Part shown: piece by piece, positions 1 to 5,670 of the stretch
How positions within the stretch are numbered: position 1 is the first letter of the stretch
How the letters are laid out: each line of letters starts with the position of its first letter
Notes under the pieces: model-generated
What the model was told of the DNA's origin: nothing
Seen by the model: the letters and a program-made list of their open reading frames with translations, nothing else
Databases searched by the model: none
Origin: Candidatus Brevefilum sp.
Lineage (GTDB): Bacteria; Chloroflexota; Anaerolineae; Anaerolineales; Anaerolineaceae
Reading direction: 5' to 3'
DNA length: 6,403 nucleotides
Assembly (NCBI GenBank): GCA_007135845.1
Contig: SLIC01000173.1
Span: forward strand, 1-6,403
Program-made: the position numbers and the translations under genes

Positions 1-246
1 ACCGCAACCTTGATGGGTTTTGCCTTTTCATTGGGGGTGTTCTTCCGCTTTTTGCAGCGCGCCAAGGAGGATCGCAAACTGCGTGTGTTGGACCTGTCTG
101 CCCTGGCCTCTGCCATTTTCATTCCCCTGTTGATGATCAGTTTTCCGGATATCACCGGCCTGGTGCAGCGGGTGATGTTCTTGGTGGCTTATTTGTGGTA
201 CGGCACAGAAGCCTGGCAGTTAGCGAAGCGCTTCAAAACGGCTTAA
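1..246 (+). CDS. C-terminal part of an integral membrane protein, DUF998-like (5' end outside window)
   Basis: The frame is open from the first base of the window to the TAA at 244-246, giving 81 visible residues, so the true start lies to the left; the TTG at position 10 is only an internal codon. Three hydrophobic stretches are visible: one at the left edge (LMGFAFSLGVFF), one in the middle (ALASAIFIPLLMISF) and one near the end (LVQRVMFLVAYLWYG). They are linked by a basic loop (QRAKEDRKLR) and followed by a short basic tail. The ending, with GLVQR before the last membrane helix, resembles the C-terminus of DUF998-type multi-helix proteins, whose function is unknown. That assignment rests on recall of the family pattern, so it is tentative. 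The stop overlaps the stop of the convergent gene by four bases (TTAA, 243-246), with no room for a separate terminator between them. Confidence 0.6.
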   Translation, partial: TATLMGFAFSLGVFFRFLQRAKEDRKLRVLDLSALASAIFIPLLMISFPDITGLVQRVMFLVAYLWYGTEAWQLAKRFKTA

Positions 247-914
247 CCTGGCTGCCCCTTGCACCAGTCCAGGTGATGCTCAAAGACTTTGATTGAATAG
301 ATGATAAAGGCGATGATGCCCAGCCCGGATAGCGTGAGCGCAGCTGCCCGGTAGAGGTTTGTGGCTATCCCCGGGAAAAGGTACCAGCCAACCAGGGAAA
401 TCAGCATCAGGCAGATAGAGACCAGCATCAATCTGGTATCAGGTTCATATGTTAGAGCCGCCTCGGCTCCTTCCTGGTCGATGATCCTCAAGTGCGATGA
501 AAACAAGGAAAATCCCTGGGTGGTCAGAATCAACAGGGCATAAAACGTTAACCACAGGCGGCTGTCGTACAAAAACCTGATGGCTAAAAATTGCAATAAG
601 CCCAACACCAGGTGATGCGAGGCAAATAAGAAATGGGTTTTGGCAGACAGGTTGATGACCCTGAAACCGAAAATGAAGTTATCCATAAAACGATACCAGA
701 ACAGGATGCACAACAACAGGCTTTGCAGCGCGGTGACCAGGATCCAGATCGTCGAAGGATAGCTAATGTCCCTGAGGGCAGTGGCTAATTCGCCAGCCAA
801 GGCGGCCAGCATCAAGCCCTGGATAATGCCGCCCAGGGCAAAATGCACATGGGCCTGGTAGTTGCGTTCTCGTTCAGGTAAATCTGGCCTGACTTTTTCA
901 GGGTGTGTGTTCAT
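243..914 (-). CDS. Six-helix integral membrane protein of unknown function
   Basis: I do not recognise the family. The 223-residue product has a charged cytoplasmic-looking N-terminus (residues 1-20, rich in Pro, Glu and Arg) and about six hydrophobic segments, near residues 23-47, 55-75, 96-116, 119-140, 161-181 and 189-210. A short tail with HH and one Cys follows. Histidines near membrane borders (HVH at 22-24, HH at 100-101 and 213-214) are noticeable, but no cofactor motif can be claimed. I chose the ATG at 914-912 rather than the upstream one at 992. It is preceded by a GGG-containing ribosome site (AAAGGGCAG, nine or so bases away), and a TATAAT box lies between the two candidate starts, which would put the longer version's start upstream of the mRNA. 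The gene converges on the DUF998-like gene and is divergent from the sigma region 1.1-like gene. Confidence 0.75.
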   Translation of the reverse strand: MNTHPEKVRPDLPERERNYQAHVHFALGGIIQGLMLAALAGELATALRDISYPSTIWILVTALQSLLLCILFWYRFMDNFIFGFRVINLSAKTHFLFASHHLVLGLLQFLAIRFLYDSRLWLTFYALLILTTQGFSLFSSHLRIIDQEGAEAALTYEPDTRLMLVSICLMLISLVGWYLFPGIATNLYRAAALTLSGLGIIAFIIYSIKVFEHHLDWCKGQPG

Positions 915-960
915 ATTGTACTGCCCTTTAATATGATTTCGGCACTTAATTTCAGGAGAA

Positions 961-992
961 ATTATAACGCAACCGGGGTAAATTGCTGTCAA
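961..992 (-). promoter_or_regulatory. Candidate sigma-70 promoter for the six-helix membrane gene
   Basis: Read on the minus strand, a perfect TTGACA lies at 992-987 and a perfect TATAAT at 966-961. The spacer is 20 bases, longer than the usual 16-18, so the two boxes may not act together; the -10 box alone is the stronger signal. Transcription from it would begin near 955 and give a leader of about 40 bases before the ATG at 914. This is consensus matching by eye only. Confidence 0.4.
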
Positions 993-1056
993 ATTTTCTT
1001 TGGTTTAGAAGACCTTCATAGTGGAATAGGATTTTAGTCTCTTGATGTTTTTTCGA

Positions 1057-1071
1057 AAAGATATTATCTTT
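1057..1071. repeat. Perfect 15-base palindrome, candidate operator
   Basis: The bases AAAGATA-T-TATCTTT form a perfect 7-1-7 inverted repeat in the divergent region between the membrane gene and the sigma region 1.1-like gene. It is AT-rich and is not followed by a T-run, so a repressor or activator site is more likely than a terminator. It includes a TATTAT at 1062-1067 that could act as a -10 box, although no good -35 lies at the right distance. No binding protein can be named. Confidence 0.35.
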
Positions 1072-1079
1072 AAGGTGCT

Positions 1080-1109
1080 TTGCGTAAGATGTCTTGCTCA
1101 GGGTATAAG
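1080..1109 (+). promoter_or_regulatory. Weak candidate promoter for the sigma region 1.1-like gene
   Basis: TTGCGT at 1080-1085 and TATAAG at 1104-1109 are separated by 18 bases and lie about 45 bases upstream of the ATG at 1154. The -10 matches five of six consensus positions and the -35 only three of six. It is the best pairing seen upstream of this gene, but an AT-rich region gives such matches easily. Confidence 0.25.
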
Positions 1110-1153
1110 ATTACGATTATCCCAAAAAGGAAAGCGGTAGAACAGATCTGAAA

Positions 1154-1375
1154 ATGAGTCAACAGCCAGCAAACCCAACAAATCATATTTCGCCCCTGGC
1201 GCGGTTATTCCAAATTGGAAGAGAACAGGGTTACCTCACCTATGATGAGATCCTGGCTGTTATGCCAGAGCCTGACCTGACCCTGGATCAATTGGATCGG
1301 TTATTTGGGGCATTGTTGGCTGCAGGAATTCCTTATGGTGATGAAGGGAACATCCCAGCAGAACCGGACCGCTAG
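1154..1375 (+). CDS. Free-standing sigma-70 region 1.1-like protein (73 aa)
   Basis: Residues 14-65 of this 73-residue protein closely resemble region 1.1 of primary sigma factors. The hallmark is REQGYLTYDEI (residues 23-33), followed by a proline-acidic break (MPEPDLT) and a helix with alternating Leu/Asp (LDQLDRLFGALLAAGI). RpoD proteins carry the same order: KEQGYLTY, then PEDD-like residues, then IDDI...LGI. In RpoD this acidic domain sits in the RNA polymerase main channel and blocks free sigma from binding promoter DNA. Here no sigma regions 1.2-4 follow: the frame stops at TAG 1373-1375 and the next gene ends on the opposite strand 52 bases later, so it is not simply the start of a frameshifted sigma gene. 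ATG 1154 is the first ATG after an in-frame stop at 1106. The ribosome site is poor, because the AAAAAGGAAAG sits about 20 bases upstream. The role is unknown; modulation of RNA polymerase is inference. Confidence 0.7.
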   Translation: MSQQPANPTNHISPLARLFQIGREQGYLTYDEILAVMPEPDLTLDQLDRLFGALLAAGIPYGDEGNIPAEPDR

Positions 1376-1427
1376 TCGAGACTTTTTTGGGGGACAGGCC
1401 TGATTAATTAACTTGCCAAACCTATTT

Positions 1428-2705
1428 TTAGTACTCTGTCCCGATTCTAATGTTGAACTTGGGCAAAATCACCCGGTGTACCAGTAGAATCAAGGCGGTT
1501 GCCCCAATGGCGACCGCAAAGATGATCAGCGTACCGGTGATATCGTTCATCACGTTAGGATTGATGATCATCACCAATGCCAGGGTGAGCATAAGCACAC
1601 CGCCGATCAATTTCAAGACACGTCCGTGCTTCTCTTCGAGTTTGGTGGAACGTAGTGTAAAGACCGCTACGAGGAAGATCCCCACCTCATCCAACAGGTA
1701 AACGAGCATGTAAACCAGCAGGAGCAGTACAAAGGTGGTGGTTGTCACCTGCTGACTGGCCAAGATATTGGACCAGATCACCGGGAAACCGGCGGTGCAG
1801 GCGAGCTCAACCAGTGCGATCCCGGCCGCAAAAACGACGGTGGCGATGACTAACTTCCAAACCGAGTCACTTTCCCGCAGAATACCCCGCATTCGTTGAT
1901 AAATGCCGGGTTTTTTCTTGTCACTGATGGAGAAGGATATACCTTCTTTGAACCAGAAATAATCCTTGATGTTGACCAGTGCAAAGGCGAGGGCGATCAG
2001 TGCTACGACTACCTGGATCCAGCCCAGGAAGCTGATGATGCGCAGCACGCTGAACACACCAGCGATGAACAGACCGTAAAGGAGTGCCGTGGTCAGCAGA
2101 AATGAAAATCCCACAATCAGGACTTTTTTGCGAGATCGGGTTTGTAATGTGATGGACAGTAAGACCGAGAGCACCCACAATGAACAGGGATTGAACCCAT
2201 CCACAAAGGAGATGATCAGGGTACTGACCAGCAGGGATTGACCGGATAAATCAACCGTACCGATCAGCGGCAGGTTGATGATTTCACGACGGGCTGGATC
2301 TTCTTCGGTTGGTTCTTCCGCTGGCCCGAGCAGCCTATCAATATGTGCTTCGATATCTGCCTGGATGTCTTCCGTGAACCCCTCCCAATAGCGATCACCA
2401 ATAATTGTTGTAGGGACATAGCGCGGTTGGAAGCCGAGGTCGGCAGCCATCTCGACAAAGATCTGCTGTGCTTCCGCGTTGAACCAAACTTCATAAATTT
2501 CAATGTTAACACGGGGGTCTTCATCGGCGATGGCTTGCAGCTGGGGTGTGGCGATGTTACAAACAGGGCATCCATCACCCCAAAAGTAATAAATGGTTAC
2601 CTCTGGGTTCTGTGCGTAAACCCTATTTGCTTGTGTGGGGATGATTGCTGCCAGGGCAATCACCAGTGCCATGATTACATAAAACCCAAGTTTCTTAACC
2701 GTCAT
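1428..2705 (-). CDS. Secreted thioredoxin domain fused to a CcdA/DsbD-type transmembrane electron-transfer domain
   Basis: The 425-residue protein begins with a signal peptide or anchor (residues 1-31, KK then a long hydrophobic core, possible cleavage after VYA). A thioredoxin-fold domain follows (about 34-128) with the active site WGDGCPVC (Cys46, Cys49) and a cis-proline candidate in YVPTT (Pro98). After an acidic linker comes a CcdA-like domain of about six to seven helices (158-412). It carries the paired intramembrane cysteines expected of the family, in DGFNPCS (Cys174) and ELACTAGFP (Cys303). Such proteins take electrons from cytoplasmic thioredoxin and pass them through the membrane to outer-face thiols; here donor and acceptor domains are in one chain. 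CPVC, rather than the commoner CPHC, may alter the redox potential. The start is supported by AGGAG at 2715-2719, nine bases from the ATG. The gene is divergent from arsR, so a role in redox protection during arsenic stress is plausible but inferred. Confidence 0.88.
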   Translation of the reverse strand: MTVKKLGFYVIMALVIALAAIIPTQANRVYAQNPEVTIYYFWGDGCPVCNIATPQLQAIADEDPRVNIEIYEVWFNAEAQQIFVEMAADLGFQPRYVPTTIIGDRYWEGFTEDIQADIEAHIDRLLGPAEEPTEEDPARREIINLPLIGTVDLSGQSLLVSTLIISFVDGFNPCSLWVLSVLLSITLQTRSRKKVLIVGFSFLLTTALLYGLFIAGVFSVLRIISFLGWIQVVVALIALAFALVNIKDYFWFKEGISFSISDKKKPGIYQRMRGILRESDSVWKLVIATVVFAAGIALVELACTAGFPVIWSNILASQQVTTTTFVLLLLVYMLVYLLDEVGIFLVAVFTLRSTKLEEKHGRVLKLIGGVLMLTLALVMIINPNVMNDITGTLIIFAVAIGATALILLVHRVILPKFNIRIGTEY

Positions 2706-2739
2706 ACAAATATACTCCTAGCCATGCGTGCCTCGTTGA

Positions 2740-2788
2740 CTGGTCTGATTAGAACCAGCACTGCCATACATCGAGAGTTATTCTAATC
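2740..2788 (-). other. Possible structured leader of the Trx-CcdA gene (alternative hairpins)
   Basis: Within the untranslated leader of the minus-strand gene, bases 2740-2758 can fold as a seven-pair stem with one bulge and a four-base loop. A perfect 8-base inverted repeat, GATTAGAA at 2747-2754 and TTCTAATC at 2781-2788, offers a competing pairing that uses the same bases. Mutually exclusive stems are typical of regulatory leaders, but short stems arise by chance and no T-run terminator follows. It matches no riboswitch class that I recognise. Confidence 0.25.
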
Positions 2789-2823
2789 GAAAAGCAGTTT
2801 CTTTTACAGTCCTCTCCAAGCAG

Positions 2824-2852
2824 ATACTATCTTTTTGAATAGCTCTTGTCAA
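2824..2852 (-). promoter_or_regulatory. Promoter candidate for the Trx-CcdA gene
   Basis: On the minus strand a perfect TTGACA lies at 2852-2847 and TAGTAT (four of six, with the key first, second and last positions) at 2829-2824, with an ideal 17-base spacer. Transcription would start near 2817 and leave a leader of about 110 bases. A TTGA-N10-TCAA dyad (2835-2838 and 2849-2852) overlaps the -35 and spacer. The same arrangement occurs in the opposing arsR promoter, so joint control by ArsR is possible. Confidence 0.5.
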
Positions 2853-2923
2853 TAGGATGTTTGTCATGAACAGGGTGATTCTGGTGTTTGGGTATGTAAT
2901 CGTTTGAAAATAATAAGTTGCCC

Positions 2924-2951
2924 TTGACATCAACCTGTTGATCGGTATAAT
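2924..2951 (+). promoter_or_regulatory. Consensus sigma-70 promoter of the ars operon
   Basis: TTGACA at 2924-2929 and TATAAT at 2946-2951, both perfect matches, are separated by 16 bases. Transcription would start near 2958, giving a leader of about 60 bases before the arsR ATG at 3019. A promoter this strong normally needs tight repression, and the inverted repeats lying over it fit that. Confidence 0.8.
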
Positions 2952-2966
2952 TCAATGTTGATTGAA
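2929..2966. promoter_or_regulatory. Tandem dyads overlying the ars promoter, probable ArsR operator
   Basis: Two inverted repeats lie over the promoter. ATCAA-N4-TTGAT (2929-2942) fills the -35/-10 spacer, and TTCAAT-N4-ATTGAA (2951-2966) covers the end of the -10 box and the expected start site. They share the direct repeat TGTTGAT (2936-2942 and 2956-2962) exactly 20 bases apart, about two helical turns. ArsR/SmtB dimers bind AT-rich dyads at such positions and block polymerase, so this is the expected site for autoregulation by the adjacent gene product. That ArsR binds here is inferred. Confidence 0.65.
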
Positions 2967-3018
2967 CTAATAAGGTAGAAGGCATTTAATAACACTTACC
3001 TGAAGGTTGTTGAGGCCA

Positions 3019-3393
3019 ATGGAAAAACAAATAAACAAAGTTGAAAATCTGAGTGAACTGTCAAACTTGCTCAAGATCATCAGTGAGCCAAATCGTCTGC
3101 GGATTTTAGAAAGCATCTTCCAAGGGGTGCAATGTAATTGTGAACTGGGAAGTGAGTTGGATATCGCCCCTAATTTGATCTCTCATCACCTTTCCGTATT
3201 GCGTGATGCGGGAATAATTGAAACTGAGCGTGCCCCTCATGATGCTCGCTGGATCTATTACTCAATCAACACCAGCAAACTGGAAGAAATCAAAACATTA
3301 TTAAATAATTTTTTTGATCCCAGCCGGGTTCAACCGCGTCAGCTCACATGCGGCCCCCGTTTTGAAAAAGAACCATTACTTAAGGTTGGATAG
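3019..3393 (+). CDS. arsR: ArsR/SmtB-family arsenite-responsive repressor
   Basis: This 124-residue winged helix-turn-helix repressor shows the family layout. An N-terminal dimer helix leads to LKIISEPNRLRILESI (residues 18-33), then the recognition region ELGSELDIAPNLISHHLSVLRDAGII (42-67, key SHHL and LRDAGI), and a wing ending in RWIYYSI (77-83). The QCNC pair (Cys39, Cys41) lies where E. coli ArsR has its ELCVCDL inducer site, so As(III)/Sb(III) sensing is likely. The third E. coli cysteine position is not Cys here, but Cys111 in the C-terminal tail (LTCGP) could supply another thiolate. I chose ATG 3019. The in-frame TTG codons at 3007 and 3010 are possible starts, but the GAAGG at 3002-3006 is too close to serve them well; for ATG 3019 it is 12 bases away. 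The gene opens the ars operon and probably represses the promoter just upstream. Confidence 0.92.
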   Translation: MEKQINKVENLSELSNLLKIISEPNRLRILESIFQGVQCNCELGSELDIAPNLISHHLSVLRDAGIIETERAPHDARWIYYSINTSKLEEIKTLLNNFFDPSRVQPRQLTCGPRFEKEPLLKVG

Positions 3394-3422
3394 TTAAATT
3401 TTTTTTACCCTAATACTTCAAT

Positions 3423-3427
3423 GGAGG
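3423..3427 (+). promoter_or_regulatory. Ribosome binding site that fixes the arsD start
   Basis: GGAGG lies 11 bases before the ATG at 3439. An in-frame ATG at 3421 partly overlaps this GGAGG, so it is unlikely to be the start, although it would give a longer reading frame. Confidence 0.7.
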
Positions 3428-3438
3428 TTGAAACAAAC

Positions 3439-3798
3439 ATGTTACACAAACACCCTGCCAATATCGGCAATAAAATTACCATGATTTCTCATGAACAGGA
3501 TATTGAAATCTTTGATCCCCCTATGTGCTGTCCGACAGGAATATGTGGCCCAACCATTGATCAAGAGTTGTTGGATGTTAGCGAGATGGTTCAACACCTG
3601 AAGAACAAGGGTTTGCGGGTTGAACGCTATCAGATGACGACCCATCCGGGAAAATTCTCTGAAAACCTGCAGGTGATGGGTTTGATTCGCGAAAAGCAAA
3701 TGGCGGCTTTGCCGATCACCGTGGTACGGGGAGAAATCCTCGCTGTCGGATATTATCCGAAGTTAGAAGAAATTCAAGCTAGTATCAAGAAGGATTAG
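3439..3798 (+). CDS. arsD: ArsD arsenite metallochaperone
   Basis: The 119-residue product matches ArsD in length and pattern. The segment IEIFDPPMCCPTGICGP (residues 22-38) holds the three essential metalloid ligands Cys30, Cys31 and Cys36, equivalent to Cys12, Cys13 and Cys18 of E. coli ArsD. The rest follows the thioredoxin-like ArsD fold: VSEMVQHLKNKGLRVERYQM (47-66), then LPITVVRGEILAVGYYPKLEE (91-111). It delivers As(III)/Sb(III) to ArsA in the cytoplasm and raises its affinity; it may also weakly repress the operon, as some ArsDs do. The paired C-terminal cysteines of the E. coli protein are absent, which is common and not needed for chaperone activity. Relative to E. coli ArsD it has about 18 extra N-terminal residues, so ATG 3481 is an alternative start, although it lacks a clear ribosome site. 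arsA begins six bases after the stop. Confidence 0.95.
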   Translation: MLHKHPANIGNKITMISHEQDIEIFDPPMCCPTGICGPTIDQELLDVSEMVQHLKNKGLRVERYQMTTHPGKFSENLQVMGLIREKQMAALPITVVRGEILAVGYYPKLEEIQASIKKD

Positions 3799-3804
3799 TA
3801 TTTG

Positions 3805-5670
3805 ATGACAGACTTCTACAAAAAGCCATCCTATTTATTCTTCTCAGGAAAAGGGGGTGTGGGTAAAACCTCCATGGCCTGTGTGTACGCACTGCGCATG
3901 GCTGAAGAAGGCAAGAAGACCCTGATTGTGACGACGGACCCGGCATCCAACCTGGCTGATGTCTTTGAGCAAAAGATTGGACATCAAATCACCCCGATTG
4001 AAGGTTTGAAAAATTTATGGGCCATGGAAATTGACTCGGACAAAGCCACCCAGGAATATATTGACCGGGCCATGGCACCGATCCGGGCAGTTTTCCCCGA
4101 TGAGATGGTACAGGTCATGGAAGAGCAAATGAGCGGCCCCTGCACATCAGAGGTGGCAGCCTTTGATCGTTTCACTGATTTTTTAGATCACACTTCCGCA
4201 GATTGGGCTGCGTTTGATGTCGTGATCTTCGACACGGCCCCCACCGGTCACACGATTCGACTCCTTGAGCTGCCGGCAGAATGGAGCCATTCGATTGATG
4301 AGGCGAGTGCCGGCAGCGGTCAGACGTGCATCGGCCCGGCTGCAGCCATCCAGGATTCCAAACATAAGTATGAACGGGCATTGGCCGTCATGCGTAACGA
4401 TGAGCAAACCCGGTTTGTGTTTGTGCTGCACCCGGAAGCGATTTCAATCAATGAAACGAGACGGGCAATTGGCGAATTAAGCAAATTGGAGATTGAGAAT
4501 TATGCTTTGATTGTCAACAGCATTATCCCGCCCCAGGTGATTGAAAACGAACTGTTTGCCGCCCGATCGCGAATGCAAAAAACCTATTTAAAACAAATTG
4601 AGGATCAAATTCCCTATCCCACCACCTTTATGCCGCTCTTAGCTGGTGAAATAAAAGGCATTGGTAGGCTGCGACAAGTTGGGAAGATTTTCTTTGATGG
4701 TCAATCCCCGCTGGAAACATTCCCTTTGGAAGGGTTGGAATCGCAACCTGAACCACGCTTACCATCGCTTGATGGTGCGCGAACACGCCTCCAGCCGAAT
4801 GGACGGCAGCGTGCGGTGTTCTTTGCTGGTAAGGGCGGCGTCGGAAAGACGGTTGCTTCTTGTGTAACAGCTGTCTGGCTGGCTCGGCAGGGGCATAAGA
4901 CCCTGTTGTTGACCACGGACCCAGCAGCACACCTGGGAGATGTACTGGACAGCCCGGTGGGGGATGAAATCCAACCCATCGAAGGACAACCAAACCTGTG
5001 GGCAGTTAATATCGATCCAAAGGCAGCAGCCGAAAAATATAAAACTCGCATTTTGGATGATGCCCGGGAACGTGGCCGCCCACCCGAAGCGATTGCGATG
5101 ATGGAAGAGGAGCTTAATTCACCCTGCACAGAGGAAATCGCTGCCTTTGATAAGTTCATCGAATATGCTTCACTGGATATGTGGGAGATGGTGGTGTTTG
5201 ATACAGCACCGACCGGTCATACGATGCGTATGCTTGAGCTGCCGATGGATTGGAGCAAACAAATCGATGTAAAGGTTTTTGGTTCGGTTGATGGCAATGC
5301 GGCTGATGATATCACCAAGCAGCGCTTTAACAAAGTGATCGATCGCATGCGCGATCCCGAACAGAGCACCTTTGCTTTTGTAATGTACCCCGAAGCAACG
5401 CCGATTCTTGAAGCCTTTCGAGCTGTTGAAGATTTAAGTACGGTGGGGATCGCACCCAACCTGGTAATTGCCAATATGGTCATTCCATCGGAACAGGCGA
5501 TCACCGATTTTTCTCGTGCCCGTCGAAAGATGCAGGAGAAGTACCTGGCAGAGATGGTTGAACGATTCCAGCTGCCTGTGGCACAAATCCCTCTCTTACC
5601 TCATGAGATTAAAGGGTTAGATATGCTGACAGAATTGGGAAAGCAGATTTATGGTGAAGAATCCAGTTGA
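3805..5670 (+). CDS. arsA: ArsA arsenite-translocating ATPase, two tandem ATPase halves
   Basis: The 621-residue protein has the classic A1-linker-A2 organisation. A1 carries the P-loop GKGGVGKTS (residues 15-23), TTDPASN (43-49) and DTAPTGH (143-149). A2 repeats them as GKGGVGKTV (342-350), TTDPAAH (370-376) and DTAPTGH (466-472). The three metalloid-binding cysteines are all present: Cys113 in SGPCTSEVAAFD, Cys175 in SGQTCIGP and Cys441 in NSPCTEEIAAFD, corresponding to E. coli Cys113, Cys172 and Cys422. It should therefore be an As(III)-stimulated ATPase of the inner membrane face, fed by ArsD and driving the efflux permease. It is slightly longer than the E. coli enzyme (583), mainly in the linker around 300-335. 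ATG 3805 was chosen over the preceding TTG because AAGGA at 3790-3794, inside the end of arsD, is 10 bases away; this suggests translational coupling to arsD. The 3' end overlaps the next gene by 20 bases. Confidence 0.97.
   Translation: MTDFYKKPSYLFFSGKGGVGKTSMACVYALRMAEEGKKTLIVTTDPASNLADVFEQKIGHQITPIEGLKNLWAMEIDSDKATQEYIDRAMAPIRAVFPDEMVQVMEEQMSGPCTSEVAAFDRFTDFLDHTSADWAAFDVVIFDTAPTGHTIRLLELPAEWSHSIDEASAGSGQTCIGPAAAIQDSKHKYERALAVMRNDEQTRFVFVLHPEAISINETRRAIGELSKLEIENYALIVNSIIPPQVIENELFAARSRMQKTYLKQIEDQIPYPTTFMPLLAGEIKGIGRLRQVGKIFFDGQSPLETFPLEGLESQPEPRLPSLDGARTRLQPNGRQRAVFFAGKGGVGKTVASCVTAVWLARQGHKTLLLTTDPAAHLGDVLDSPVGDEIQPIEGQPNLWAVNIDPKAAAEKYKTRILDDARERGRPPEAIAMMEEELNSPCTEEIAAFDKFIEYASLDMWEMVVFDTAPTGHTMRMLELPMDWSKQIDVKVFGSVDGNAADDITKQRFNKVIDRMRDPEQSTFAFVMYPEATPILEAFRAVEDLSTVGIAPNLVIANMVIPSEQAITDFSRARRKMQEKYLAEMVERFQLPVAQIPLLPHEIKGLDMLTELGKQIYGEESS

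Noticed and set aside
915..992. 26-residue N-terminal extension of the six-helix membrane protein
   Set aside because: The extension spans a TATAAT box and has no ribosome site, while ATG 914 has one.
1376..1427. Bidirectional terminator between the converging genes
   Set aside because: Only an 8-base palindrome (CAGGCCTG, 1395-1402) and TTAATTAA are present; there is no stable stem directly followed by a T-run.
2343..2786. Plus-strand 147-codon reading frame opposite the Trx-CcdA gene
   Set aside because: Its protein has no recognisable domain, it lies antisense to a clear thioredoxin domain and extends into the promoter region; it is a shadow frame.
3372..3408. Intrinsic terminator between arsR and arsD (T-run after the arsR stop)
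   Set aside because: The run of T is there, but the only stem is four pairs (AACC/GGTT) with a nine-base loop and is separated from the T-run, so read-through is expected.
3421..3438. Longer arsD beginning at ATG 3421
   Set aside because: That ATG partly overlaps GGAGG at 3423-3427, which is well placed to serve as the ribosome site for ATG 3439.
4628..5159. Several long minus-strand frames opposite arsA
   Set aside because: They mirror the strongly conserved ArsA A2 half; their translations are low in family-like pattern and have no ribosome sites of note.
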